Origin: Phytopythium helicoides
Taxonomy: Eukaryota; Oomycota; Peronosporomycetes; Pythiales; Pythiaceae
Direction: 5' to 3'
Length of the DNA: 64,000 nt
NCBI GenBank assembly: GCA_024867545.1
Contig: JANFNE010000005.1
Span: 434,001-498,000 of the forward strand
The notes beneath the pieces are model-generated. The model worked only from the letters and a program-made list of their open reading frames with translations, made no database searches and was not told where the DNA came from. Made by a program: the position numbers and the translations under genes. Shown here piece after piece: positions 53,881 to 64,000 of the stretch. How positions within the stretch are numbered: the stretch's first letter is position 1; each line of letters starts with the position of its first letter.

Positions 53881-54299
53881 GCTGCTTTGCTCTCCCCTTT
53901 GCTTGCTTTGCTTTGCTCTTCCGGTCGGTTTCCGCCTAACTCGGCGGAGGCGGCGCGAGGGCTCCAGCAGCTTTTTGTTGGCAGAAGGCCAGCCACCGGC
54001 GCCCCCCGACGCGAAAATAAACAAAATAAATTACCGAGACATACAACCGTGAAATGAAAAACCTCGAGGTGTTTTAAAACACCTCATGAAAAAACGAAAA
54101 AACGAGGTTTTTCGAAAGAATCGACGACTATAAAAATACCAAAACCTCGATTTGGGATAGTAAAACCTCATTTGATATGTAAGGTGTTGGGCGCGGTATC
54201 GCTGGAGCAGTTATTTTTCAATGGTCTCTGATGTTTCATATCCCTTGGAAAAGAAGGGAGCAATCCATCGAGTATGACAGGTTCTTTCCATCCGTCATT
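53881..54299. other. AT-rich intergenic stretch with repeated AAAACCTC/GAGGTTTT
   Basis: Contains a perfect 20-bp palindrome (54066-54085, GAGGTGTTTTAAAACACCTC) and further AAAACCTC or GAGGTTTT words at ~54106, ~54149 and ~54172. No coding support. Confidence 0.6.
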
Positions 54300-56138
54300 C
54301 ATTCACTTCAAGCGGCGACGACTTGATAAGGGAGCTCGTGCTTCCAGGCGCGACAACGTGAGCCATTGGCGGCGGTCGACGACGCGTTCCGAGCCGACGC
54401 GGCGCGCGGTGTTCCAGCTCTACACGCGGCTTGGGGGGCGGCGCTGCACTGCTCAGCAGACAGACGAGGCGCTGGCCAAGCAGGCGCAGCATGTGGCGCG
54501 CGCTGTGCTGCCAGGTATTCGCACAACGCAACGCAGACGCGATCTACGAGCTGCTGCGCGGCCTCGTGGAGGCGGGAGAGGACTTGACCAAGCTCCTTTA
54601 CGTGCTCCGCGATGCGTAGAGCCCGACCTTCCAGCCGTACGGCTCGTACAGCGTTGCTAGCGTTGCGTGGATGACAGCAAGTGCACGCTAGCGTCGCGCG
54701 CGGAAAAGCGCGCCGAGGTCATCGAGCGGACACACAGCCTCTACGAAATGGCGCTTCCGGTGCGCCTCGTGAGGCGGATCGTGCTTCCACGCATTGAGGA
54801 ATGCTGACTGGACAGCTTCGTGGATGGCTATCGCCCGCAGCGGTCGAGCTGCTGTTTCTAGGCGGCAGCAACGCCGAGGACGATCTGAGTGCGCCGGACT
54901 CGTCGCGCTTGCGCGTTGCTACGAGCTTGACCTCCCCGCTCTGCAACGGCAGCTCAGCACGTTTGATGAGACGCATGCAATCGACAAGTTGGCGATCCTC
55001 GCGGACACTCGCCGCATCGTGCTGCAAAGCGTTGAAGCGTACTCATGGAGACTTCCGACGACGACCTAGCAGACCCTCGAGAGACGTTCTTGGCTGTGCT
55101 TCACCACCTTGCACACTACAGTGGCGGCACTGCACTCGACGCTGGATCGTTGACCAGCGATCTGTGGCTCCTCTTCGGGTTGAAAGACAACGTTGTCGAA
55201 TACTTTACGCATCACGAAATGGACAGAGAGTAGCTCGAATACCTTGACATGGTGATTGATGGCCTGCCAAAGCGCCGCATCGTGGCAAAGCTCGACGGTG
55301 TCACAAGCAAACAGGATCTCAAAGTCAGCCGTGAAGGCATCGATCGAGGAGAAGCATCAAGCGAGCTCTGCGGATCCGACTGAGGAGGCAGCACTAGCGT
55401 CGCTTGTTGACCAAGTCAAGGACTCTTTCCCGGATCTTGGGGAAGGCTACATCGAGCTGTGCCTGCTGTCCTCCAATGTTGAAGTTGTTATCAACTTTTT
55501 TTTACTGGAAGCAAACCCACCGCCCGAGCTGTTTGATCTACCGCAGTCACTGAGCCAATCCGATCCAAAGTTTGCACGCGCAAAGGCACGGCTGACTGGG
55601 AAATCGTCTGCTTCGACCAAGAAATTGGATCCGAGCCAAGTATGGGTGGGTAAGAAGCCACAAGAGAAGGAGTATGATCCTCAAATCGCGAAGAAGGACC
55701 GGGAGCTAGTGGACAAGATGAAGCAGGTTGTTGCTCAGTATGAAGAGGAAGACGAGATTATGGCGAGTGTGTCGCTTCCCGGTGAAGAGAAGATCGATGA
55801 GTACGACGACGACTACAACGACGAATTCGAGGACTACGAGCCGTTCAGCGTACATGATGGCGGACAGCTGGATGACCAAGAAGCCATTCGAGAGATGAAC
55901 CGTCGCATTTGAGCAAAGGAAGAGAAGGTGGCGTTCTGGGAGAGCATGAAGAATCCCAACCACCGCGTCATTGTGGAGGATGACGACGGCGATGAAGGAA
56001 AAGAGGAAGAAAAGGCATCGCCTGACGGAAAGCAAGGCAGAATGAATGATCAGAGGCCGCAGACATCTAGTGGTCCGTTCAAGAAGGCGGGTGACAAGCG
56101 AAAAGGGTGGCAAGCCTGCATTCGGTGAAGTGCAACAT

Positions 56139-56178
<40 letters not shown>

Positions 56179-56294
56179 AGGAGCCCCAAACTCCCCAGCA
56201 GCAACAACGTGCCCGCGCAAGAAAACGACAAGAACAAGGGAAATGTTGCGAAGTTCGCAACCGGAAAGGCCGTGCACTCAAGAAGATGGGCTAG
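54300..56294 (+). pseudogene. ASCC2: Decayed ASCC2-like gene (activating signal cointegrator 1 complex subunit 2)
   Basis: Fragments in several frames match the order of an ASCC2 protein: NADAIYELLRGLVEAGEDLTK (~54535), MALPVRLVRRIVLPRIEEC (~54750), LPALQRQLSTFDETHAIDKL (~54940) and DPRETFLAVLHHLAHYSGG (~55070). A CUE domain follows (LVDQVKDSFPDLGEGYIELCLL, ~55410), then acidic DDDYNDEFEDYEPF and a basic Gln-rich C-terminus. In-frame stops break it: TGA at 54803, TAG at 55231, TGA at 55910. Several frame changes add to this. The stops fit C-to-T changes of CGA or CAG codons. The CUE domain of intact ASCC2 binds K63-linked ubiquitin in ribosome rescue and alkylation repair; this copy probably makes no full product. 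Confidence 0.75.
56143..56172 (+). repeat. (AGC)10 microsatellite
   Basis: Ten AGC units inside the Gln-rich C-terminus of the decayed ASCC2-like gene. Confidence 0.95.
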
Positions 56295-56380
56295 GACGTT
56301 GACGCGGATGAGTATGCGTGGCGAAATGTCAAATAAAGAGAGGCAGCGCCGTGCTAGAATGTGATGCGTCGCAGCTGTTG

Positions 56381-56890
56381 TCACCTCGATCCAGTGCCTG
56401 ATTGATACGCTACCATCGATCGGAACGGTGCCTCACTACGAGTCGTCAAAGGCGTATCGGGAGTCCCTGTTCTGCTAGAACTGCCGTCTTCGTTATTGTA
56501 GACTACATCATGGAGCTCGTCGTGTGGTTGTCCTTTACTTGCACTGATGGCTGCACTAACTTGGAGTCGCAGGTTCGGAGAAGCTGCTGGTTTCGAGTCT
56601 GAAGACAATGCGAGCAGTAGGATTGAGTCCTGTCGGCGTCTCGCCTGACGAGTGTCCGATTGCAAGGTTGCCTCGGGTGACTCAATAGCACCCGCATCGG
56701 TGTCTTTCGCAGGAGTTGATGGGGTTTCTCCTTTTTGAGATTTTCGCATGATCGAGATGGCTTTGGAGCAGCTGCCATGACCTCGGCCACAGTGTATGCC
56801 AGCGCTGGATCATCCCCAGGATCGTTGGTGGCTAACGACCGAATGCGGTCAAGTTCCTGGGAAACCGTGACCCAACGGGACCCGTGGTCT
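56381..56890 (-). CDS. Unidentified coding fragment, possible C-terminus
   Basis: The - strand reads VTVSQELDRIRSLATNDPGDD (~56850), AEVMAAAPKPSRSCENLKK, then, after adding one A to the A5 run at ~56736, GETPSTPAKDTDAGAIESPE and a Ser/Thr-rich tail ending at a stop at 56381. The smooth continuation across a single homopolymer is the main reason to call it coding. No domain is recognised and the 5' exons were not found. Confidence 0.35.
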
Positions 56891-57200
56891 CACTGTGATT
56901 CCCTCCCACTCCACACGAGTGCAGTACGTCGATGCAATTGCCATTCGCACCATCTACTTATCCCAAAGACTACACCATGGAACTAGCACCGGATAAATGG
57001 GCCGAGCACAGACAGGTTTGCGGACACCCCGAGCAGTTAGCCAGCGTATAGTAGATCGCCAAATGATGCCAGTGAAGTTCACGACTCGTTCGTGCCGTGC
57101 ACATTGAAGCTCGCGTGCGGCAACACCATCGATTTCTTCATGCTCACGCAACGACGTAAAAAAAAAAAAGTAATGGGGATTCCTCGTTTTTCTTCCGAAC

Positions 57201-58238
57201 TTAGAACTTGGACAGCACGGTCCACCACAGCGTAAAGCAGACGCAGCCGGCAATGACGACCGCCAGGATCGTGTTGTTGCGCATCTTCTTGCGCCGGATC
57301 TGCTCCACGAGCGAATTGATGCCCGCGAACGAGTTGCCCAGCGTGTGGACCTTGCCGTGAGATGACGTGAAGCGCGCGCGCTGGTTCTCAAGCGCGCTCT
57401 TGGTCTCCAGTGCCTGCCTGTCTCCGCCACAGCATCAAAGGTCAGCGCTGACAACCACCTCAACATTGGCAAGCCAAGGACGCACTCGATAATGCTGCTG
57501 GTCATGGACCGCGACGAATCCACTGCGCGCCGCTCGTTCAGAAGCGCGTCCAGTTCGGCGTCTTGGGACACACCATTGTGCATCTGGTTGGCACGTGTCA
57601 GCGTTGGGATAGCGAGGAAGCCCTGACGGGCGAACCTAGTTGCGCTCTCACCTGTTACCGAAGAGCTTTTGCGCGTCTCGCTTCTCCTGCAGCGCGCTCT
57701 GAAAGCAGCAAGTCAGTCTTTCTTTGTCAACGCAGTTCCAGTCATGCGAGGAGCGCACCATCGACCGGCGGAACTCGGTCTTGAAGTCAAAGTAAAGCTC
57801 GCGGTAGCGCTGCAGCAGCGCCTCCTGGGTCTTGACCGACGACGTGCTCACGAACGCGCTCATCTCGTCGATCGCGTCGGAGAGCTACCGTCACAGAACC
57901 CGGCCACGTCAGTCCACACTCGCTCCGCAACCGCCGCGCGTGGCTCCACTCACAGTCGTCAGCGTGTTCTCAATGTCGAGGGCGAGCTCTCTCTCGTCAG
58001 TGCTCTCCTCCGGCGGGTTCTCTGCGCGCCAAACGCCACCACCCAGAGCTGTTAGGCAACCGCATCCACGCTGCACACACAGAACGCGCAGCACCTTCGT
58101 CGAACTCCTTGGCGCTCGCCGCGCGCGCCTGCGCCTTGCTGAGCGCCGTGTACGCCGCGATTTTGTCTCCAGGCGGCGCTCGGCCGTGCGCGCGCTGCGC
58201 CGCAGCTCCTCCCACGAGTGCTGGCTCTGCATCATCAT
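57201..58238 (-). CDS. GOSR1: Golgi SNARE GOS28/GOSR1 homolog
   Basis: Starts MMMQSQHSWEELRRSARTAE at 58238. Exons continue with IAAYTALSKAQARAASAKEF, ENPPEESTDERELALDIENTL, LSDAIDEMSAFVSTSSVKTQ, SALQEKRDAQKLFGN, LDALLNERRAVDSSRSMTSS and a last exon ending in a C-terminal membrane anchor (NTILAVVIAGCVCFTLWWTVL). The SNARE helix runs from LLNERRAVDSS through LENQRARF to FAGINSLVEQI, followed by RRKKMRN before the anchor, as in the GOS28 Qb-SNARE family. It mediates ER-Golgi and intra-Golgi vesicle fusion. One base (an A in the run complementary to T58161-58164) must be added in exon 1. It has about six small exons with 60-80 nt introns. Confidence 0.85.
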
Positions 58239-58437
58239 CGCAGGCGGCCGGCCAGTCGCAGGTCCACGCAGCAGGCAGGCAGCAGCTCGCCGCCGTCGCC
58301 CGAGCCGTCGACCTGCTTGCCCCAGGTGCTCAGCCGAGGAATTGTGGGGAGCGCACCGCGTGCGCAAGATCTATAGAGCCGGCGTGCCAGGTGTCACTCC
58401 CCCCTAGTGACGGTACCGCAGGCTCCAGAAAGGCAAG

Positions 58438-61400
58438 ATGGCGGGTGCGCAGCGGCGGCTGGCGGCGGCCGTGGACGAGCTGCGCGCGGCCGGCGGGCCG
58501 GCGGAGCAGCAGCAGGCGGGCAAGAAGCTGCTGCGCGAGCTGCTGGCGGTGCAGCGGCTCTTCCGGCCGGAGCCGCTGGCGGGCGGCGGCGACGTCAAGG
58601 GCAAGAAGAGCAGGAAGACAGGCGGGCTCTTCGCGCTGCTGCACCAGGTGCTGTTCGTGTACAGCGGCGGCCACACGGGCGCCACCAACACGGGCGCGGG
58701 CGGCGCGGCCGCCAACCTGTCCATGTCGCTGTCGTCCGCGGCCCCCACGACGTCCGAGTGCGTGCACCAGATGCTCGTCGACCTGTTCGTGCGCGCCTTC
58801 GACTACATGGCGGTACCGACCATCAACGACGCGCTGGCGGCCAAGACCACATCGCTGTACGTCAAGGCCACCTTCGCGAGCGTCGTCAGCCGGTTGCCCC
58901 TGCAGGACGCGCTGCAGTTCATCCCCGAGGTCGTTGCGCTCGCCAACAAGTCTGTTCGAGGCGCCGACTACTACATCAAGCAGATTCTGCTTGAGAGCGT
59001 AGCAAACGCACTCGCGAATGACGCCCCACGAGTTGCAGCGCTCCATGGCGAGGCGCTCAAAATTGTGGTCAAGGTGTACCAGGACAAGTCCCCCGAGGTG
59101 CGCATTGCGGCTGCAAAGCTTCTGTCCATTATCGCTGCAAAGACAACCGCGGCGTCAGCAGTGGCATCCGGAGGCGGCAATGGGATGGCTGCAGGCGGAG
59201 CCGGTGGGGCGGGCAGTAGCGGCGGTTCAAGTGGCTCAGGGGGTAGCAGTGGTGGTAGTGCTGGTGGTGCAAACAGCTCGCTTTCCAACAGTGGCGGCCC
59301 ATCCTCCGGCTCTGGCGGTAATGGGAGCGGCAGTGGCAGTGGCAGTGCAACGCTCGAATCTATTTTGCAGGTCGCAGCAAAAGGTATGGACGACACCTCT
59401 GTTTCAGCGCGCTGCGAGTTTGCCACAGTCGTCGGTCTGGTGCTGGCAAAGTTCGCCACTCTTTCAGTTGGTGACAGCGAGCTGCAGTCGAATGGGGACA
59501 CTAGTGGAAGCGGACCGCCTAGCTCGGGTAGGGGCCACGGCGATGAAGACGATACCCGTAACAGCGATACAGACATCGGATTCGGCTCGAAAACGAAGCT
59601 TCCATTCAAGCTGAAGGGGATGCACGTGCCAGGGATGGCAGGGATCAATTTGTCGCGGCGGAAGGCGTCGGCATTCAATTTTTCGACCATCACGAGCGTG
59701 CTTTTGTATTTCAAAGATATGGTTGTGACCAAGCATGTTTCATCAAACCCAACACATAGCAACGGCGGGATCCTTTCATCCTTTGCCATTGCACTGTGCA
59801 GCATGTTTCGCCAACTTCCTCCGGACTCCGTCGCTGACAATCAGATACAAGAAGTCCTCGAATGCATACTTGGGATTCTGGACCATCCATTCTCTCTCGG
59901 CGACCTTGCGCGTGCACGAAACGCTGTAAGTTATGTTTTGCGCAACGGGTTTTCCCAAGCGCTGGCAGAGCGTCAGCAAGACGTGCTACTTGGTGTTTAC
60001 TTACTGCGACTTCGAGAAGATAGTGCGAATGCTGAGGCGAACCATCACAAAACTCTCTCGATCCTTGTCGAGATAAGTCACAGCTTTCATGCAATGGGCG
60101 AAGCTGCTACGGGTCATTCGCGAGAAAGCAGTGTTGTGCTCCAAGTGCTTCTTGCCCATGAGAAACAGAGTGTACGATTTCAGGCTGCCGTTGCGCTCGC
60201 TGCGTTAGTCACGGCGTTACCGTACCATTTCCAGGCTGCTCTTCTAAGTTGTCTGAACGAGGTTGAGCAAACAACAACGCTCCTTCTACAAGCAGATGAC
60301 AAGCAGCCAGCTCAGCAGATTGATACAGAGGCGTCAGAGGATCCATTGTCCATCGGGGAAGACGGAGCTCAACGATCTGATGCTCAGAGTAAGATTCATT
60401 TGTATGCGCTCCAAGGCCGTACCACGGCGATCGCTCATATGCTACGTGCCCTAACTGTTGGCAAGCATCACGACGGCGGAGGGTTAAGCTTGGATGTGCT
60501 AAACCGTATCTTTAAGGCCGCGCGAGAGCTAGTGGAGAGTCAATTTATGGACACATGTGCCGATAGTGTGTGGCTGACATGCACACGTGCCGGGTGGACA
60601 CTTGTCAGCAGCCTCACCACTTTCCGAGACGCGCAATGGGTGTGCACCAACTTTCAAGTGCTGCTAAATCTTTGGCTGAAGGCAAGTGTTCTTCATAATC
60701 GCGAGTCTTCACTTGAGCTGTTGCGGATTGAAGCAGCTGTCATGGCACTCGGCGCCTTCCTATCCAACTATGGCAGCGGAAGCACTCGGCAAAATGGCGA
60801 TTTATTGATCAAAGAGAGCATTGATGTTCTAGCGAACCACGTGCTGCACGTATACCTGACGGCCGTAGTAGGTGAGCCGTTATCAAATCCGCGCAAACGG
60901 CGCGGCCAGGTTGCGCGATTTCGCGTTATCGCATGGCTACTCAAGTGTTTTGCTCTGCTTCCTCCTATCTACTGCGACTCGTATGTGCTTCTCTTAGACT
61001 TGATCGCCGAGCACACGACGGCTCAAGCGCTCACAAGTCTTCGTCAGTCGACGTTAGGGAAGCCTGCCGATTCTACCCTGCTCCAGTTAGTGTTGTCACC
61101 GATCGATGATGTTCTAGAACTGGTCAGCGCGGCACGGCTTCTTCCAGGAGATTCTCCAAGCTCTCTTTATTCTCGAGAAATTAATCTCGCGCTTGCACTA
61201 CAGCAACCAGAGAACGCGCTCACTGACACGGAAGTAGAGGTGCAGTATATGGACCACTTCTTGTTGATGGCATCTTCATCCTCAGATACAAGAATTTCTC
61301 TCGATGGCGTTTGCAGTAGTGCGACCCCCACTCGTGTGGTTGATGCGTGCGTACACCTGTTTGGTCGGATGTTCCACTTTTTGCCCGAAGATCTCCAGCT

Positions 61401-64000
61401 TCGGTGCCTTCAGCACTATGCTGGTATTCTCGTTGACGACCGAAGTGTGGACTGCCAGGTCAACGTTTGTTCACTGCTGTTTGCCGTTGTTCGGGAAGTC
61501 AAGCTGTCGCCGTTGAGTGCCAATGACTCCTCGCCTGTTTCTGCTTCCAGCTGGCCGTTACAAGTGCAAACAATGCTTTGTGAAATGATTGCAAGTGACA
61601 ACAGCAAGGTACGCCGTGGAGCTGGTGAGGCTCTAGGCCTTCTTGCAGCCGCTCTTCCAGACGAGAACCGCCGTGCACTGGTTATCGACATTGAAAAGCG
61701 CCTAGTCTCTGACAAGCTGCCTCCTGGATCTGGAAATGGAGCGGTAGCGTCATTGTCGCCCCCGTCATCAGGGGATCACCCACTAGACCCGAACGTTTTA
61801 TTCGCTGGTGCGGCGTTCGCACTTGCAAGTATTAAACGTGCGTGCGGATCACGAATCGCAGTGGACTCTGCTCTGATCTTCCGATTCGCAGGCGAGGTCG
61901 CCCAGCCACTACGAACGTGGGTTTTGCATGCCTGGAGTCTCATTATGGAATCAGTGACCACCACGGTGGGCGATTACGAGCCGTTCATCCAGTCTACGTT
62001 TGCACTGATGGAGGCGCAGTTGTTGGCGGGCTTTGTATATTCTCGGAAGGACAATAAGAAGGGTTTGAGGTGGCAATCAAGCGCGAAAACTGCAATTGGG
62101 AGAATCATCAACGCCATGGTTGCAAGTGTTGGCCCAGAGCTTGGTGCTGGATCGTCCTCTTCAGACCGCCTGAGCGAATTGTTTAGTATTTGGCAGCTAC
62201 TCCGCTGCAGGCTTGATGGCGACAACTACAGCTTCAGTTATGGTGGCGAGGACGACGGTGACAGCCATGTGGAGCTTCAATACGTCCAGTTCTTGGAGCA
62301 AGTCGCTGTATTGGCGCCAGTCAAGTTTCGTCGAGCGGATTTCAGCTACATCCTCTGCATCGTGTCAGATCTGGCGCCAGCAATTACTCCGTCATCTGCT
62401 TGGCTTCCTTCCTCATCTCCTACTTGTGACACCCCAATATTTGCGTTGAACACAGCCACAGGAGTAAGCCGCACGTTGCTCCAGAGAGTCGCCCTTTCGT
62501 GTCTGCGAACAATTGTCGAGCGTGATCCGAGCTTGATCCGGCGATGCAACTTGCACTGCTTGCTGTTCGCAGCGCTTCATGCATCGCTGAATGAGATGAC
62601 GTGGCGCTACCTACCTCGTCTCCATGGTCTATGGGAGCCTTTAACCTTTACGGAGGCAATCAGTGCTTTGATGACCCAGCGAGCACGAGTCGAGGCGGCG
62701 GACGAGCTGCGTGCGTCGATCTTAGCATTACTTGAGCTCGATGGAGGTCGGCGGAATCCGAACGCGCAGCCGTGCGTTTGGGCCCTTCTTTGTCGCAGTA
62801 TTGCGATTGGCGAGTCGTCCAACAACTTTTCCGGTGATGCAGATGCAGATGATGAACTTATGATGAGCCCGAAAGGGTTGGAAGCGGTATTGGGTGTCGG
62901 GGGCGGCGGCGACCGCGATGACGATGATGATCTTGACAGCAACGCAGAGCTATCTACTGCTATTGGCTCGAAACCATCCGGCACTCGTGACGCTTCACTA
63001 CTAGCATCCGCAGCAGTGGCTGCGCAAGTGGAAGCATGGCGAACAACCAAGAAGATTGTGAGCGACCTTGTGGTGTTATTACCGCCTCTCTCTCGCCACG
63101 TGCGGTATTTTGCGGTCGAGTGTGTTCTTCAAGTGTTTGCTTTGGTACACGAATCTGTCGGTATCGGCGGTGGATCTGCTGCAAGTGACAGCGCCAACCA
63201 TTTCGACTTGGTGAAGACACGAGAGTATTTCCAGGCTCGCCTCTCTAGCGAGCCAACCAGCGATCAACTACCGAACTTCCTTTGTATGTACCTTGACGAA
63301 TTTGTGACTCTGGCATGCCACGTGTCAACATCGTCGGCGGATACAAGTGAGATGCAGATTTTCCAGAGCGCAGGCTTGCGCCTTATCAACTTTATTCTTA
63401 CAAGATTCGGTGATGCGCGAGATCCTGAAGTCTCCTCGGGCGAAGCGATGTTGCTGGATCCGTACCAAGCCCAGCTTTCTGCTGCTCTTCGTCATGCACT
63501 CAAGCAGACACATGCAGAGAGCGAGGCCGAAGCCAGCGAGACCCGCGAGTTCTATGCACCGCTGCTAGTCGAGGCACATGCAGTTTGCGCGAATGCCATC
63601 TCGGCTCGGCTGGTACAAGACAAGGTGGCACTCAACCGTATCCTCAAAACTGTCCTCGTGCACGACTTTGGCCACAAACATTTTGTTGGAGGTGACGTGA
63701 CACGGACCCAGCTTGCATTGGCAAATTTGTCAAGCGTCGCACAGTTGTTGACATCCGCAATGGATGCTGATGGACCAGCGAGTGAGCAGAGGGCGACAGG
63801 AGGTCGTCGATCACGTCTTTCAGGCCCGCTTACCACAGCAATGATCAAGGCTCTCTCTGGTCAGATGGATTATCTCATCCAGTGCTGGACAGACGCGACT
63901 GTGGGATTCGCCTTGGTCATGCAGGGTGCTCCTTCTTGGCCAGCGAAAATCCACAAATCGACTGAGTCAGTGAAACTTCAAACGCTTGGGATTTCTATTC
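58438..64000 (+). CDS. HEATR5: HEATR5-like HEAT-repeat protein, 5' part (runs off the window)
   Basis: An open frame from the ATG at 58438 (MAGAQRRLAAAVDELRAAGG) to the window end, 1854 codons without a stop or visible intron. Helical HEAT-like repeats are present throughout, such as VYQDKSPEVRIAAAKLLSIIA (~59080), SVRFQAAVALAALVTALPYH (~60180), KVRRGAGEALGLLAAALPDE (~61610) and EVAQPLRTWVLHAWSLIMES (~61890). A Gly/Ser-rich low-complexity insert lies at ~59165-59350, and acidic insets at ~59520 and ~62850. Human HEATR5A/B (~2050 aa) join the aftiphilin/gamma-synergin complex in clathrin-mediated traffic between trans-Golgi and endosomes; that role is by homology only. It is divergent from the GOSR1 gene, with 199 bp between the start codons. 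Confidence 0.8.
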   Translation, partial: MAGAQRRLAAAVDELRAAGGPAEQQQAGKKLLRELLAVQRLFRPEPLAGGGDVKGKKSRKTGGLFALLHQVLFVYSGGHTGATNTGAGGAAANLSMSLSSAAPTTSECVHQMLVDLFVRAFDYMAVPTINDALAAKTTSLYVKATFASVVSRLPLQDALQFIPEVVALANKSVRGADYYIKQILLESVANALANDAPRVAALHGEALKIVVKVYQDKSPEVRIAAAKLLSIIAAKTTAASAVASGGGNGMAAGGAGGAGSSGGSSGSGGSSGGSAGGANSSLSNSGGPSSGSGGNGSGSGSGSATLESILQVAAKGMDDTSVSARCEFATVVGLVLAKFATLSVGDSELQSNGDTSGSGPPSSGRGHGDEDDTRNSDTDIGFGSKTKLPFKLKGMHVPGMAGINLSRRKASAFNFSTITSVLLYFKDMVVTKHVSSNPTHSNGGILSSFAIALCSMFRQLPPDSVADNQIQEVLECILGILDHPFSLGDLARARNAVSYVLRNGFSQALAERQQDVLLGVYLLRLREDSANAEANHHKTLSILVEISHSFHAMGEAATGHSRESSVVLQVLLAHEKQSVRFQAAVALAALVTALPYHFQAALLSCLNEVEQTTTLLLQADDKQPAQQIDTEASEDPLSIGEDGAQRSDAQSKIHLYALQGRTTAIAHMLRALTVGKHHDGGGLSLDVLNRIFKAARELVESQFMDTCADSVWLTCTRAGWTLVSSLTTFRDAQWVCTNFQVLLNLWLKASVLHNRESSLELLRIEAAVMALGAFLSNYGSGSTRQNGDLLIKESIDVLANHVLHVYLTAVVGEPLSNPRKRRGQVARFRVIAWLLKCFALLPPIYCDSYVLLLDLIAEHTTAQALTSLRQSTLGKPADSTLLQLVLSPIDDVLELVSAARLLPGDSPSSLYSREINLALALQQPENALTDTEVEVQYMDHFLLMASSSSDTRISLDGVCSSATPTRVVDACVHLFGRMFHFLPEDLQLRCLQHYAGILVDDRSVDCQVNVCSLLFAVVREVKLSPLSANDSSPVSASSWPLQVQTMLCEMIASDNSKVRRGAGEALGLLAAALPDENRRALVIDIEKRLVSDKLPPGSGNGAVASLSPPSSGDHPLDPNVLFAGAAFALASIKRACGSRIAVDSALIFRFAGEVAQPLRTWVLHAWSLIMESVTTTVGDYEPFIQSTFALMEAQLLAGFVYSRKDNKKGLRWQSSAKTAIGRIINAMVASVGPELGAGSSSSDRLSELFSIWQLLRCRLDGDNYSFSYGGEDDGDSHVELQYVQFLEQVAVLAPVKFRRADFSYILCIVSDLAPAITPSSAWLPSSSPTCDTPIFALNTATGVSRTLLQRVALSCLRTIVERDPSLIRRCNLHCLLFAALHASLNEMTWRYLPRLHGLWEPLTFTEAISALMTQRARVEAADELRASILALLELDGGRRNPNAQPCVWALLCRSIAIGESSNNFSGDADADDELMMSPKGLEAVLGVGGGGDRDDDDDLDSNAELSTAIGSKPSGTRDASLLASAAVAAQVEAWRTTKKIVSDLVVLLPPLSRHVRYFAVECVLQVFALVHESVGIGGGSAASDSANHFDLVKTREYFQARLSSEPTSDQLPNFLCMYLDEFVTLACHVSTSSADTSEMQIFQSAGLRLINFILTRFGDARDPEVSSGEAMLLDPYQAQLSAALRHALKQTHAESEAEASETREFYAPLLVEAHAVCANAISARLVQDKVALNRILKTVLVHDFGHKHFVGGDVTRTQLALANLSSVAQLLTSAMDADGPASEQRATGGRRSRLSGPLTTAMIKALSGQMDYLIQCWTDATVGFALVMQGAPSWPAKIHKSTESVKLQTLGISI

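Overview
This window is nuclear DNA of a eukaryote, most likely an oomycete (Phytophthora/Pythium-like stramenopile). The signs are split genes with short GT..AG introns (mostly 61-70 nt), compact gene spacing, single-pass LRR receptor proteins with TKL-type kinase-like domains, a ciliary ARL13-type GTPase (a zoospore-forming lineage), a MULE transposon and an LTR-retrotransposon footprint. The assignment rests on gene content recalled from family knowledge, not on a search.

Region 1 (1-15137) is a head-to-tail array of 29 tRNA-Ile(AAT) genes, one per ~525-bp unit, all on the + strand. It starts before the window and ends at a sharp junction at ~15135. Copies 1-10 (~526-bp spacing) and 11-29 (525-bp spacing) form two sequence subfamilies with a hybrid zone at ~4.74-5.46 kb. 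No protein gene is supported inside the array; the many ORFs there are repeat artefacts.

Region 2 (15.4-24.4 kb) holds a CHAT-protease/NB-ARC/TPR protein (+, reading frame broken many times), a RAD17 checkpoint clamp-loader gene (-, with an added RanBP2 zinc finger, also frame-broken), a 69-residue protein in two exons (+) and a leukotriene-A4-hydrolase-type M1 aminopeptidase in four exons (-).

Region 3 (24489-28000) is a complete MULE DNA transposon with 73-bp terminal inverted repeats and a 10-bp target duplication. It carries a transposase gene (-) and a separate zinc-finger ORF (+). The transposase is split by a 582-bp solo LTR flanked by TTACA. Deleting the LTR plus one target copy restores an open frame of 598 codons. 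Two transposition events are therefore nested 92 bp upstream of the LTA4H-like start codon.

Region 4 (28.6-64.0 kb) is gene-dense. In order: a lipase-like/J-domain/EF-hand fusion (+), two tandem alpha/beta hydrolase paralogs (+), a METTL21-type methyltransferase (-), an LRR transmembrane pseudokinase (-), a PH-RasGEF protein (-), a second LRR transmembrane pseudokinase (-), an ARL13-like GTPase fused to RIIa/Dpy-30-like and Tudor-like domains (+), DNAJC21/Jjj1 (-), an SR splicing factor (-), a decayed ASCC2-like gene (+), an unidentified coding fragment (-), a GOS28/GOSR1 SNARE (-), and the 5' 5.56 kb of a HEATR5-like gene (+) that runs off the window.

Several conserved genes show single-base frame breaks, many at homopolymers, while others (4.4-kb and 5.5-kb open frames) are intact. 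I read most of these as assembly indels, except for the ASCC2-like locus, which also has in-frame stop codons.
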